Assembly (NCBI RefSeq): GCF_008692035.1
Contig: NZ_VTFG01000002.1
Coordinates: 1,302,001 to 1,366,000 of the forward strand
Origin: Pseudomonas marginalis
GTDB lineage: Bacteria; Pseudomonadota; Gammaproteobacteria; Pseudomonadales; Pseudomonadaceae
DNA length: 64,000 nucleotides
Reading direction: 5' to 3'
Positions 53,244 to 62,252 of the stretch are shown one piece after another; positions within the stretch are counted from its first letter, which is position 1; the number at the start of each line of letters is the position of its first letter. A program made the translations under genes and the position numbers. The notes beneath the pieces are model-generated. The model did no database searches, was not told the origin of the DNA, and saw nothing but the letters and a program-made list of their open reading frames with translations.

Positions 53244-53319
53244 GTCAGGCGACCCTCAAGGCAGTAGTCGGACTGCAGATCAAAGTCTGCGAGTCGCGTA
53301 AAAAGAAAGCGAATGGGGA

Positions 53320-54777
53320 TCAGAGCAGCACCACGTCATATTGTTCCTGGGAATACATGGTTTCGACCTGGAAGCGAATCGTACGCCCGATAAACCCCTC
53401 CAGCTCAGCCACGTTACCGGACTCTTCATCCAGCAGGCGGTCGACCACTTTCTGGTTGGCAAGCACTCTATAACCTTCGGCCTGGTAGGCCCGTGCCTCT
53501 CGGAGGATTTCCCGGAAAATCTCGTAGCAAACCGTTTCCGGAGTCTTCAACTTACCGCGGCCCTGGCAACTGCTGCAGGGCTCGCACAGCACCTGCTCCA
53601 GGCTCTCGCGGGTGCGCTTGCGGGTCATCTGCACCAGGCCCAGCTCGGTGATGCCGATGATATTGGTCTTGGCGTGATCGCGCTCCAGCTGTTTTTCGAG
53701 CGTGCGCAGCACCTGGCGCTGGTGCTCTTCATCTTCCATGTCGATGAAGTCGATGATAATGATGCCGCCCAGGTTACGCAGGCGCAGTTGACGAGCAATC
53801 GCCGTGGCCGCTTCGAGATTGGTCTTGAAGATGGTCTCTTCAAGGTTGCGATGACCTACGAACGCGCCGGTGTTGACGTCGATGGTGGTCATCGCTTCCG
53901 CCGGGTCCACCACCAGGTAGCCACCGGACTTGAGCGGCACCTTGCGCTCCAGGGCTTTCTGGATTTCGTCCTCGACGCCATACAGGTCGAAGATCGGCCG
54001 TTCGCCAGGGTAATGCTCCAGGCGATCGGCAATTTCCGGCATCAGCTCGGCAACAAATTGCGTGGTGCGCTGGAAGGTTTCCCGCGAGTCGATGCGAATT
54101 TTCTCGATCTTGGGGCTGACCAGGTCGCGCAAGGTACGCAGGGCCAGGCCCAGGTCTTCGTAGATCACACTCGGCGCGCCGATGGTCTTGATCTGTGCGC
54201 CGATCTGGTCCCACAGGCGCCGCAGGTAGCGAATGTCCATGAGGATTTCGTCGGCACCTGCGCCCTCGGCGGCGGTGCGCAGGATAAAACCGCCCGCTTC
54301 CTTGATACCTTCGGCGGCCACGCAGTCGCTGACCACCTTTTTCAGGCGCTCGCGCTCGGCTTCGTCTTCAATCTTCAGGGAAATGCCGACATGGGCGGTG
54401 CGCGGCATGTAAACCAGGTAGCGCGACGGAATCGACAGTTGAGTGGTCAGGCGTGCGCCCTTGGAGCCGATGGGGTCCTTGGTGACTTGCACCACCAGGC
54501 TCTGCCCTTCGTGCACCAAGGCGCTGATGCTTTCCACCGCCGGCCCTTCGCGCAGGGAGATCTCCGAGGCATGGATAAATGCCGCCCGGTCCAGGCCGAT
54601 ATCGACAAATGCCGCCTGCATCCCCGGCAACACCCGCACCACCTTGCCCTTGTAGATATTGCCGACGATCCCGCGTTTCTGGGTGCGCTCGACATGCACT
54701 TCTTGCAGAACACCGTTCTCTACCACCGCCACGCGCGATTCCATCGGCGTGATATTGATCAGAATCTCTTCACTCAT
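53320..54777 (-). CDS. rng: Ribonuclease G
   Basis: 485 residues. It processes the 5' end of 16S rRNA and degrades some mRNAs. N-terminal S1 domain (GNIYKGKVVRVLPGMQAAFVDIG), catalytic DFIDMEDEEHQ and the zinc-link cysteines CEPCSSCQGRG are present. The C-terminal extension of RNase E is absent, so this is RNase G. The start gives the canonical MSEEILINITP. Lies between yhdP and maf. Confidence 0.96.
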   Translation of the reverse strand: MSEEILINITPMESRVAVVENGVLQEVHVERTQKRGIVGNIYKGKVVRVLPGMQAAFVDIGLDRAAFIHASEISLREGPAVESISALVHEGQSLVVQVTKDPIGSKGARLTTQLSIPSRYLVYMPRTAHVGISLKIEDEAERERLKKVVSDCVAAEGIKEAGGFILRTAAEGAGADEILMDIRYLRRLWDQIGAQIKTIGAPSVIYEDLGLALRTLRDLVSPKIEKIRIDSRETFQRTTQFVAELMPEIADRLEHYPGERPIFDLYGVEDEIQKALERKVPLKSGGYLVVDPAEAMTTIDVNTGAFVGHRNLEETIFKTNLEAATAIARQLRLRNLGGIIIIDFIDMEDEEHQRQVLRTLEKQLERDHAKTNIIGITELGLVQMTRKRTRESLEQVLCEPCSSCQGRGKLKTPETVCYEIFREILREARAYQAEGYRVLANQKVVDRLLDEESGNVAELEGFIGRTIRFQVETMYSQEQYDVVLL

Positions 54778-54848
54778 GGCTGGGTCTCGTTCAGGCGTTT
54801 TCACAATAGTGACCGATCGCTGTAAGGCTGGGCGCTGGAGTAACGCGT

Positions 54849-55445
54849 TCAGCGCGCGGTAAGGTTTTGCCAACAGGGTATGCCGAATTGTGCAAGCAGT
54901 TGCGCGGTTTCGCACACCGGCAGACCTACCACCGCGGAATAGCTGCCATTGAGCCCGGCCACAAACACCGAGCCAAGCCCTTGGATAGCATAGCCGCCCG
55001 CCTTGTCCTGGGGTTCGCCGCTGTGCCAGTAGCTTGTAGCCTCCTCGACAGAAATCCCACGGAAAAGTACACGACTGCTTACACATCGGGTTTCACAGCG
55101 CTGGCCGTCAGTCAGGGCAATCGCAGTCAGAACTTCATGTTCACGCCCCGCCAGTGCCATCAACATCGCCAACGCATCGGCTTGGTCTACGGGCTTGCCG
55201 AGGATCTTGCCGTCCACGATCACTGCGGTATCGGCGCCCAGGACGCAGGCGGCCGAGCGTTGCCCGAGCGCAGCAAAACCCGCTGCGGCCTTACCGCGAG
55301 CGAGACGCTCGACGTAGGAAACAGGGGTTTCGTTTGTAAGAGGGGTTTCATCAATGGCGGCGCTGACCACGGTGAAAGGCACACCGATCTGGGTCAGCAG
55401 TTCACGCCGCCTCGGGGAGCCCGAGGCCAGATATAGCGAATTCAT
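54849..55445 (-). CDS. maf: Maf family nucleotide pyrophosphatase (YhdE-like)
   Basis: 198 residues. Family motif LASGSPRRRELL at the start and GADTAVIVDGKILGKP later. Such enzymes hydrolyse dTTP/UTP or modified nucleotides, and overexpression blocks septation. It lies 51 bases after mreD. The start at 55445 fits the family. Confidence 0.93.
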   Translation of the reverse strand: MNSLYLASGSPRRRELLTQIGVPFTVVSAAIDETPLTNETPVSYVERLARGKAAAGFAALGQRSAACVLGADTAVIVDGKILGKPVDQADALAMLMALAGREHEVLTAIALTDGQRCETRCVSSRVLFRGISVEEATSYWHSGEPQDKAGGYAIQGLGSVFVAGLNGSYSAVVGLPVCETAQLLAQFGIPCWQNLTAR

Positions 55446-55496
55446 TGCAGACTCTCCCTGTGGGGTTCGATAACCAGGCAGAGCCTCGCAATCCAT

Positions 55497-55985
55497 TCAA
55501 TTGATTTTATAGCGACGACGTAACCCACGCAGGCCGAAGCTGATCCACGGCCACAGCAGCGCACTGACCAGGGCCGGCAACACCAGCGCCAGGGTTGGCT
55601 GGCGGTTGCCGGTCAGGGCACTGAGCCACAACTGTACCAACTGCGCCAGGCCGAAGATCACCAGGATCACCAGGCATTGCTGCCACATCGGGAACATGCG
55701 CAGGCGCTGCTGCAACGACAGCACCAGGAAGGTAATCAGGGTCAGGATCAACGCGTTCTGGCCCAGCAAGGTGCCATACAGCACATCTTCCGCCAAGCCC
55801 AGGAACATCGCCGTCACCATGCCCACTTTATGGGGCAGGTTCAGCGACCAGAATGCCAGCAGCAATGCCAGCCACAGCGGACGCAGGATCTCCATGAACT
55901 GCGGCAGCGGCGAAACGCTGAGCAGCAAGCCGATAGCGAATGTCAGCCAGACGATCCAGCCATTGCTCGAATGAGTACCGGCCAT
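55497..55985 (-). CDS. mreD: Rod-shape protein MreD
   Basis: 162 residues with about five membrane helices. It anchors the MreBCD elongation complex. It shares one base with mreC. Confidence 0.91.
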   Translation of the reverse strand: MAGTHSSNGWIVWLTFAIGLLLSVSPLPQFMEILRPLWLALLLAFWSLNLPHKVGMVTAMFLGLAEDVLYGTLLGQNALILTLITFLVLSLQQRLRMFPMWQQCLVILVIFGLAQLVQLWLSALTGNRQPTLALVLPALVSALLWPWISFGLRGLRRRYKIN

Positions 55986-57106
55986 TATTCCTCCCTCTGC
56001 CGTGTGGTGGCCGGGGCTGCGGCTGGAGGCTTCGCAGCGGGCGTCGTAGTGGCAGGCGTGGTGGCCGGCGGTTTCGCTGCAGTCGGTTTCACCGGGTGCA
56101 CGCTATGGGCCGCAGGCTTGACCGGTGTGGCCACAGGCGCAGTAGCTGCCGGAGTTGCCGCCGGTACAACGGGGGGAGTCGACTGAGGCTTGGGCACGGT
56201 CGCAGGAATGATCGGCGCAGTGCCGTTCTTCTTGTCTTCCGCTTCCTGGGCCTGGGCGGCGTCGTTGGCGCGTTCTTCCGGAGTACGGTTGTCGCTGAAC
56301 ACCAGCAACAGGTAGCGGCTGCGGTTCAGGGCGGCAGTGGGTACGGCACGCACAATGGCGAAGGGCTGGCCGGAATCGTGGATCACTTCCTTGACCGTTG
56401 CCACCGGATAGCCTGCCGGGAACCGCTGGCCCAGGCCGGAGCTGACCAACAGGTCGCCTTCCTTGATGTCGGCCGTGTCCGCCACATGACGCAATTCCAG
56501 GCGCTCAGGGTTACCGGTCCCGCTGGCAATCGCGCGCAAGCCGTTACGGTTGACCTGCACCGGAATGCTGTGGGTGGTGTCCGTCAGCAGCAGGACCCGC
56601 GAGGTGTAGGGCATCAGCTCGACTACCTGCCCCATCAGTCCCCGAGCATCCAGTACCGGCTGACCAAGCACCACACCGTCGCGCTCACCCTTGTTGATAA
56701 TGATGCGATGGGTAAAGGGGTTGGGGTCCATGCCGATCAACTCGGCCACTTCGACCTTTTCGTTGACCAACGCAGAAGAGTTAAGCAACTCGCGCAGCCG
56801 AACGTTCTGCTCGGTGAGGGCCGCCAACTTTTGCATGCGCCCCTGCAACAGCAGGTTTTCGGTCTTGAGTTTTTCGTTCTCGGCAACCAGTTCGGTACGG
56901 CTGCCAAATTGGCTGGCCACGCCCTGGTAGAGACGTTGCGGCAGGTCGGTGATCCAGTAGGTCTGCATCAACACCAGCGACATTTGGCTACGCACCGGCT
57001 TGAGCAGCGCAAAGCGGGCATCGACCACCATCAATGCGACCGAAAGCACGACCAGCACCAATAAGCGCACGCCCAATGAGGGGCCTTTGGCGAAAAGCGG
57101 TTTAAT
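55985..57106 (-). CDS. mreC: Rod-shape protein MreC, probable ATT start
   Basis: 373 residues from ATT at 57104-57106: IKPLFAKGPSLGVRLLV, giving the usual N terminus before the membrane helix. GGAGG lies 8 bases upstream. The only other early start, TTG at 57076, is about 38 bases from that site and would remove the conserved KPLFAKGPS. An in-frame stop lies upstream, so no ATG start exists. The C-terminal part is Pro/Ala-rich low complexity (about residues 300-373), longer than in E. coli. Confidence 0.88.
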   Translation of the reverse strand: MKPLFAKGPSLGVRLLVLVVLSVALMVVDARFALLKPVRSQMSLVLMQTYWITDLPQRLYQGVASQFGSRTELVAENEKLKTENLLLQGRMQKLAALTEQNVRLRELLNSSALVNEKVEVAELIGMDPNPFTHRIIINKGERDGVVLGQPVLDARGLMGQVVELMPYTSRVLLLTDTTHSIPVQVNRNGLRAIASGTGNPERLELRHVADTADIKEGDLLVSSGLGQRFPAGYPVATVKEVIHDSGQPFAIVRAVPTAALNRSRYLLLVFSDNRTPEERANDAAQAQEAEDKKNGTAPIIPATVPKPQSTPPVVPAATPAATAPVATPVKPAAHSVHPVKPTAAKPPATTPATTTPAAKPPAAAPATTRQREE

Positions 57107-57190
57107 AGGCCGCTCCTCCCAGGCAAATGTTCTCTTTATTCATACGGCATCTAACCGGCCTGGATGCAGATTGAAGAAGATAAACGCCAA

Positions 57191-57216
57191 CAGGCAGCAC
57201 TGCAAAGTGCTGCCTG
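57191..57216 (-). other. Hairpin between mreB and mreC
   Basis: A perfect 11-bp stem CAGGCAGCACT / AGTGCTGCCTG with a 4-base loop, 28 bases past the mreB stop. No T run; likely an mRNA processing or differential-expression element. Confidence 0.5.
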
Positions 57217-57244
57217 CGGGCGAAGCATGGTGCAACCAACGATC

Positions 57245-58282
57245 TTATTCGCTGGAGAGCAGGTCCATGGTGTGTTTATCCATCATTTCCAGTGCACGAC
57301 CACCGCCACGGGCAACGCAGGTCAGCGGGTCTTCGGCGACGATCACCGGCAGGCCGGTTTCCTGGGCCAGCAGCTTGTCGAGGTCGCGCAACAGGGCGCC
57401 ACCACCGGTCAGCACCAGGCCTCGCTCGGCGATGTCGGAAGCCAGCTCCGGCGGCGATTGCTCCAGGGCGCTCTTCACAGCCTGAACGATGGTGGCCAGG
57501 GACTCTTGCAGAGCTTCCAGCACTTCATTGGAGTTCAGGGTGAAGGCACGTGGAACGCCTTCGGCCAGGTTGCGACCGCGAACATCGACTTCGCGAACTT
57601 CGCCGCCCGGGTAAGCGGTACCGATTTCCTGCTTGATGCGCTCGGCGGTGGATTCGCCGATCAGGCTGCCGTAGTTGCGACGTACATAAGTGATGATCGC
57701 TTCGTCGAAACGGTCGCCGCCTACCCGTACGGATTCGGCATACACCACACCGTTCAGGGAGATCAGGGCGATTTCAGTGGTACCACCACCGATATCCACC
57801 ACCATCGAACCGCGCGCTTCTTCAACCGGCAGGCCGGCACCGATCGCAGCAGCCATCGGCTCTTCGATCAGGAACACTTCACGGGCACCGGCGCCAAGGG
57901 CCGATTCACGGATGGCACGACGCTCCACCTGGGTGGATTTGCACGGAACGCAGATCAGCACACGAGGGCTGGGCTGCAGGAAGCTGTTTTCGTGAACCTT
58001 GTTGATGAAGTACTGCAGCATCTTTTCGCAGACGCTGAAGTCGGCGATCACGCCGTCTTTCATCGGACGAATGGCAGCAATATTGCCTGGTGTTCGGCCG
58101 AGCATGCGCTTGGCCTCGGTGCCGACGGCAACGACACTTTTCTGATTACCATGGGTCCGAATGGCCACAACCGATGGCTCATTCAGAACGATACCGCGCT
58201 CGCGCACGTAAATAAGGGTGTTGGCAGTGCCCAGGTCAATGGAAAGATCGCTGGAAAACATGCCACGCAGTTTCTTGAACAT
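57245..58282 (-). CDS. mreB: Rod-shape actin homologue MreB
   Basis: 345 residues, with the ATP sites DLGTANTLIYVRERG and VVDIGGGTTEIA. It polymerises on the inner membrane to direct cell-wall synthesis along the cylinder. First gene of mreBCD; divergent from gatC across 210 bases. Confidence 0.98.
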   Translation of the reverse strand: MFKKLRGMFSSDLSIDLGTANTLIYVRERGIVLNEPSVVAIRTHGNQKSVVAVGTEAKRMLGRTPGNIAAIRPMKDGVIADFSVCEKMLQYFINKVHENSFLQPSPRVLICVPCKSTQVERRAIRESALGAGAREVFLIEEPMAAAIGAGLPVEEARGSMVVDIGGGTTEIALISLNGVVYAESVRVGGDRFDEAIITYVRRNYGSLIGESTAERIKQEIGTAYPGGEVREVDVRGRNLAEGVPRAFTLNSNEVLEALQESLATIVQAVKSALEQSPPELASDIAERGLVLTGGGALLRDLDKLLAQETGLPVIVAEDPLTCVARGGGRALEMMDKHTMDLLSSE

Positions 58283-58492
58283 GGGGAAAGGACCCTAGGC
58301 AACGCGTGGGTAAAAAAGTGCGGCAAACTCTAACAACGACAGGGATTTTGGGCAAGGCGCCAATGTGCTAAATTGGCCGACTTTCTGTGCACCAACCCCC
58401 ACAATCGCGGCCGTAAGACCGTAGAAATGCGGTAGTGTTCCGACAATCTAACACACGGACAGCCTCCGTTCTGTTTTCCACTGGAGATTCCC

Positions 58493-58780
58493 ATGGCGCT
58501 TGAACGCTCCGACGTGGAAAAAATCGCTCATCTGGCCTCGCTTGGCCTGAATGAAGCCGATCTTCCACAGACCACCGCAGCCCTGAATAGCATTCTCGGG
58601 CTGGTTGACCAAATGCAGGCCGTGAATACCGACGGCATCGAGCCCCTGGCTCACCCGCTGGAAGCCAGCCAGCGCCTGCGCGCAGACGTCGTGACCGAGC
58701 GCAATAATCGCGAGGCCTACCAGTCCATCGCGCCAGCGGTCGAAAACGGCCTGTACCTGGTTCCGAAAGTCATCGACTAA
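58493..58780 (+). CDS. gatC: Asp-tRNA(Asn)/Glu-tRNA(Gln) amidotransferase subunit C
   Basis: 95 residues, helical, with the family blocks VEKIAHLASLGLNE and PLAHPLEASQRLRAD. It stabilises GatA-GatB. GGAG precedes the ATG. Confidence 0.96.
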   Translation: MALERSDVEKIAHLASLGLNEADLPQTTAALNSILGLVDQMQAVNTDGIEPLAHPLEASQRLRADVVTERNNREAYQSIAPAVENGLYLVPKVID

Positions 58781-58796
58781 AGGGAAAGAGCCTTTC

Positions 58797-60248
58797 ATGC
58801 ATCACATGACTCTGGCCGAGATCGCCCGCGGTCTCGCCGACAAAAAGTTTTCTTCCGAAGAGCTGACCAAGACCCTGCTTGCGCGCATCGCCGAGCTGGA
58901 CCCCAAGGTCAACAGCTTCATCAGCCTCACCGAAGAGCTGGCCCTGAGCCAGGCCAAGGCCGCGGATGTACGCCGCGCCAACGGTGAAACCGGCGCCCTG
59001 CTGGGCGCACCGATCGCCCACAAGGACCTGTTCTGCACCCAAGGCATTCGCACCAGCTGCGGCTCGAAGATGCTCGACAACTTCAAGGCGCCCTACGACG
59101 CCACCGTGGTCGCCAAGCTGGCCGCTGCCGGAGCCGTGACCCTGGGCAAGACCAACATGGACGAATTCGCCATGGGGTCGGCCAACGAGTCGAGCTACTA
59201 CGGCGCGGTGAAGAACCCATGGAACCTGGAACACGTGCCCGGCGGTTCGTCCGGTGGTTCGGCTGCGGCCGTTGCCGCGCGCTTCCTGCCAGCCGCCACG
59301 GCCACCGACACCGGCGGCTCGATCCGCCAGCCGGCGGCCTTCACCAACCTCACCGGCCTGAAGCCTACCTACGGTCGCGTTTCCCGCTGGGGCATGATCG
59401 CCTACGCCTCCAGCCTCGATCAGGGCGGCCCACTGGCCCGCACGGCCGAAGACTGCGCGATTTTGTTACAAGGCATGGCAGGCTTCGACGCCCAGGACTC
59501 CACCAGCATCGATGAACCGGTGCCGGACTACAGCGCCAGCCTCAATACTTCGCTCAAGGGCCTGCGCATCGGCGTGCCGAAGGAATACTTCAGCGCCGGC
59601 CTCGACCCGCGCATCGCCGAACTGGTACACAACAGCGTCAAGACGCTGGAAAAGCTCGGCGCCGTGATCAAGGAAATCAGCCTGCCAAACAACCAGCATG
59701 CGATTCCTGCCTACTACGTGATCGCGCCGGCAGAAGCCTCTTCCAACCTGTCGCGTTTCGACGGCGTGCGCTTCGGCTATCGCTGCGAAAACCCGAAGGA
59801 CCTGACCGACCTGTACAAACGCTCCCGTGGCGAAGGCTTCGGCGCCGAAGTGCAACGCCGGATCATGGTCGGTGCCTACGCGCTGTCCGCCGGCTATTAC
59901 GACGCGTACTACCTCAAGGCGCAAAAGATCCGACGCCTGATCAAGAACGACTTCATGGCTGCCTTTGAAGAAGTCGACGTGATCCTCGGCCCAACCACGC
60001 CGAACCCGGCCTGGAAGATCGGTGCCAAGACCGGCGACCCGATTGCCGAGTACCTGGAAGACCTCTACACCATCACCGCCAACCTCGCGGGCCTGCCGGG
60101 CTTGTCCATGCCCGCCGGTTTCGTCGATGGCCTGCCGGTGGGCGTGCAATTGCTCGCCCCGTATTTCCAGGAAGGCCGCCTGCTCAATGTGGCGCACCAG
60201 TACCAGTTGAACACCGACTGGCACACTCGCACCCCTACCGGCTTCTGA
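58797..60248 (+). CDS. gatA: Amidotransferase subunit A (glutaminase)
   Basis: 483 residues. The amidase triad Lys76, Ser151 and Ser175 is intact (AHKDLFC, GGSSGGSAAA, TDTGGSIRQP). It releases ammonia from glutamine, which is tunnelled to GatB. Start chosen because AAGAG lies 6 bases upstream. Confidence 0.97.
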   Translation: MHHMTLAEIARGLADKKFSSEELTKTLLARIAELDPKVNSFISLTEELALSQAKAADVRRANGETGALLGAPIAHKDLFCTQGIRTSCGSKMLDNFKAPYDATVVAKLAAAGAVTLGKTNMDEFAMGSANESSYYGAVKNPWNLEHVPGGSSGGSAAAVAARFLPAATATDTGGSIRQPAAFTNLTGLKPTYGRVSRWGMIAYASSLDQGGPLARTAEDCAILLQGMAGFDAQDSTSIDEPVPDYSASLNTSLKGLRIGVPKEYFSAGLDPRIAELVHNSVKTLEKLGAVIKEISLPNNQHAIPAYYVIAPAEASSNLSRFDGVRFGYRCENPKDLTDLYKRSRGEGFGAEVQRRIMVGAYALSAGYYDAYYLKAQKIRRLIKNDFMAAFEEVDVILGPTTPNPAWKIGAKTGDPIAEYLEDLYTITANLAGLPGLSMPAGFVDGLPVGVQLLAPYFQEGRLLNVAHQYQLNTDWHTRTPTGF

Positions 60249-60258
60249 GGAGAACACT

Positions 60259-61704
60259 ATGCAATGGGAAGTTGTGATCGGGCTGGAGATTCATACCCAG
60301 CTCGCCACCCAATCGAAGATTTTCTCCGGTAGCGCCACCACGTTCGGCTCCGAGCCCAACACCCAGGCCAGCCTGGTAGACCTGGGCATGCCTGGCGTAC
60401 TGCCGGTGCTGAACCAGGAAGCCGTGCGCATGGCGGTGATGTTCGGCCTGGCGATTGACGCCGAGATCGGCCAGCACAACGTGTTCGCGCGCAAGAACTA
60501 CTTCTACCCGGACCTGCCCAAGGGCTACCAGATCAGCCAGATGGAATTGCCGATCGTCGGCAAGGGCTACCTGGACATCCCGCTGGAAGACGGCACCATC
60601 AAGCGTGTCGGCGTCACCCGTGCGCACCTGGAAGAAGACGCCGGCAAGAGCCTTCACGAAGAGTTCAACGGTGCCACTGGTATCGACCTGAACCGTGCCG
60701 GCACGCCGCTGCTGGAGATCGTGTCCGAGCCGGACATGCGCAGCGCCAAGGAAGCCGTGGCCTACGTCAAGACCATCCACGCGCTGGTGCGTTACCTGGG
60801 CATCTGTGACGGCAACATGGCCGAAGGCTCGCTGCGTTGCGACTGCAACGTGTCGGTGCGGCCAAAAGGCCAGGCCGAGTACGGCACTCGCTGCGAGATC
60901 AAGAACGTCAACTCGTTCCGCTTTATCGAGAAAGCGATCAACACCGAAGTGCGGCGCCAGATCGAATTGATCGAGGACGGCGGCAAGGTGATCCAGCAAA
61001 CGCGCCTGTACGACCCGAACAAAGACGAAACCCGCGCCATGCGCAGCAAAGAGGAAGCCAACGACTACCGTTACTTCCCCGATCCGGACCTGTTGCCGGT
61101 GGTGCTTGAGGACTCGTTCCTCAATGAGATCCGCGCCACCCTGCCGGAATTGCCGCCGCAAAAACGCGAGCGCTTCCAGGCGCAGTTCGGCCTGTCGGTC
61201 TACGATGCCAGCGTACTGGCTTCGAGCCGTGAGCAAGCCGACTACTTCGAAAAGGTCGTGAGCATTGCCGGTGACGCCAAGCTGGCAGCCAACTGGGTGA
61301 TGGTCGAGCTGGGCAGCCTGTTGAACAAACAGGGCCTGGAGATCGACGAAGCGCCGGTGTCGGCCGAGCAATTGGGCGGCATGCTGCTGCGCATCAAGGA
61401 CAACACCATCTCCGGCAAAATCGCCAAGACCGTGTTCGAAGCCATGGCCAGCGGTGAAGGCAGCGCCGACGAGATCATCGAGAAACGCGGCCTCAAGCAA
61501 GTCACCGACAGCGGCGCCATCTCGGCCGTGCTGGATGAAATGCTGGCGGCCAACGCCGAGCAGGTCGAACAGTACCGTGCGGCAGACGAAGCCAAGCGCG
61601 GCAAGATGTTCGGCTTCTTTGTCGGCCAGGCGATGAAAGCCTCCAAAGGCAAGGCCAACCCGCAACAGGTGAACGAACTGCTGAAAAGCAAGCTCGAAGG
61701 CTGA
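60259..61704 (+). CDS. gatB: Amidotransferase subunit B
   Basis: 481 residues. It activates misacylated Glu- or Asp-tRNA with ATP and adds ammonia. The family blocks GLEIHTQLATQSKIFSG and NRAGTPLLEIVSEPD are present, as is a C-terminal YqeY-like tail. AGGAG is 7 bases before the ATG; gatCAB is one operon. Confidence 0.97.
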   Translation: MQWEVVIGLEIHTQLATQSKIFSGSATTFGSEPNTQASLVDLGMPGVLPVLNQEAVRMAVMFGLAIDAEIGQHNVFARKNYFYPDLPKGYQISQMELPIVGKGYLDIPLEDGTIKRVGVTRAHLEEDAGKSLHEEFNGATGIDLNRAGTPLLEIVSEPDMRSAKEAVAYVKTIHALVRYLGICDGNMAEGSLRCDCNVSVRPKGQAEYGTRCEIKNVNSFRFIEKAINTEVRRQIELIEDGGKVIQQTRLYDPNKDETRAMRSKEEANDYRYFPDPDLLPVVLEDSFLNEIRATLPELPPQKRERFQAQFGLSVYDASVLASSREQADYFEKVVSIAGDAKLAANWVMVELGSLLNKQGLEIDEAPVSAEQLGGMLLRIKDNTISGKIAKTVFEAMASGEGSADEIIEKRGLKQVTDSGAISAVLDEMLAANAEQVEQYRAADEAKRGKMFGFFVGQAMKASKGKANPQQVNELLKSKLEG

Positions 61705-61751
61705 TTGCGATGAATGGTCCGGGCGAGACTTCATGCCTGACTCGGACCTCC

Positions 61752-61840
61752 TGTGGGAGGGGGCTTGCCCCCGATAGCAGAGTGTCAGTCACTGCTGTTT
61801 TGACTGAATCACCGCTATCGGGGGCAAGCCCCCTCCCACA
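61752..61840. repeat. REPIN (GGGAGGGGGCTTGC family)
   Basis: Arms TGTGGGAGGGGGCTTGCCCC and its complement enclose a centre with a weaker dyad (AGTGTCAGTCA / TGACTGAATCA). Lies between gatB and the RlpA-like gene. Confidence 0.92.
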
Positions 61841-61864
61841 TTTGTGATGGGGGGCACCTTGATA

Positions 61865-62236
61865 ATGAAGCGTCTATTAGGTCTATGGGCTCTATTCTCA
61901 CTGCTGGCCGGCTGCGCCAGCGGCCTCATCGACCCCAACGGCTACGACGAAACCGGCACCGCCTCTTATTACGGCGCCAGGCACCATGGCAAGAAAACCG
62001 CCAGCGGTGAACCCTTCAACCAGAACGCCCTGACCGCCGCCCACCGGCGACTGCCCTTCGGCACCCAGGTCAAGGTCACCAATCTCGACAACGACAAATC
62101 CGTCGTGGTCCGCATCAACGATCGCGGCCCGCATACCCGTGGGCGCTTGATCGATCTATCACGCAAGGCGGCCGAGCAACTGGGCATGCTGAGCAGCGGC
62201 ACTGCGCGGGTTCGCGTGCAAGCCTTGAGCAATTGA
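61865..62236 (+). CDS. RlpA-like lipoprotein (single DPBB domain)
   Basis: 123 residues. Lipobox LLAGC (Cys17) then an RlpA double-psi beta-barrel: GTASYYGARHHGKKTASGE and VVVRINDRGPHTRGRLIDLS. It lacks the SPOR domain of full RlpA, so it may be a shorter paralogue (PA4485 type). The catalytic Asp in NDRGP is present. A ribosome-binding site before 61865 is weak. Confidence 0.88.
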   Translation: MKRLLGLWALFSLLAGCASGLIDPNGYDETGTASYYGARHHGKKTASGEPFNQNALTAAHRRLPFGTQVKVTNLDNDKSVVVRINDRGPHTRGRLIDLSRKAAEQLGMLSSGTARVRVQALSN

Positions 62237-62252
62237 AGACGGAGCCCTGGCC

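Noticed and set aside
50862..53267. An 801-codon open frame antisense to yhdP
   Set aside because: G+C-rich codon use leaves the antisense frame open. The translation is low-complexity (Arg/Gln/His/Leu-rich), has no domain, and yhdP on the other strand is clear.
4894..61840. Repeated short palindromes as a possible CRISPR array
   Set aside because: The copies are inverted pairs scattered between genes tens of kilobases apart, without regular spacers or cas genes; they are REP/REPIN elements.
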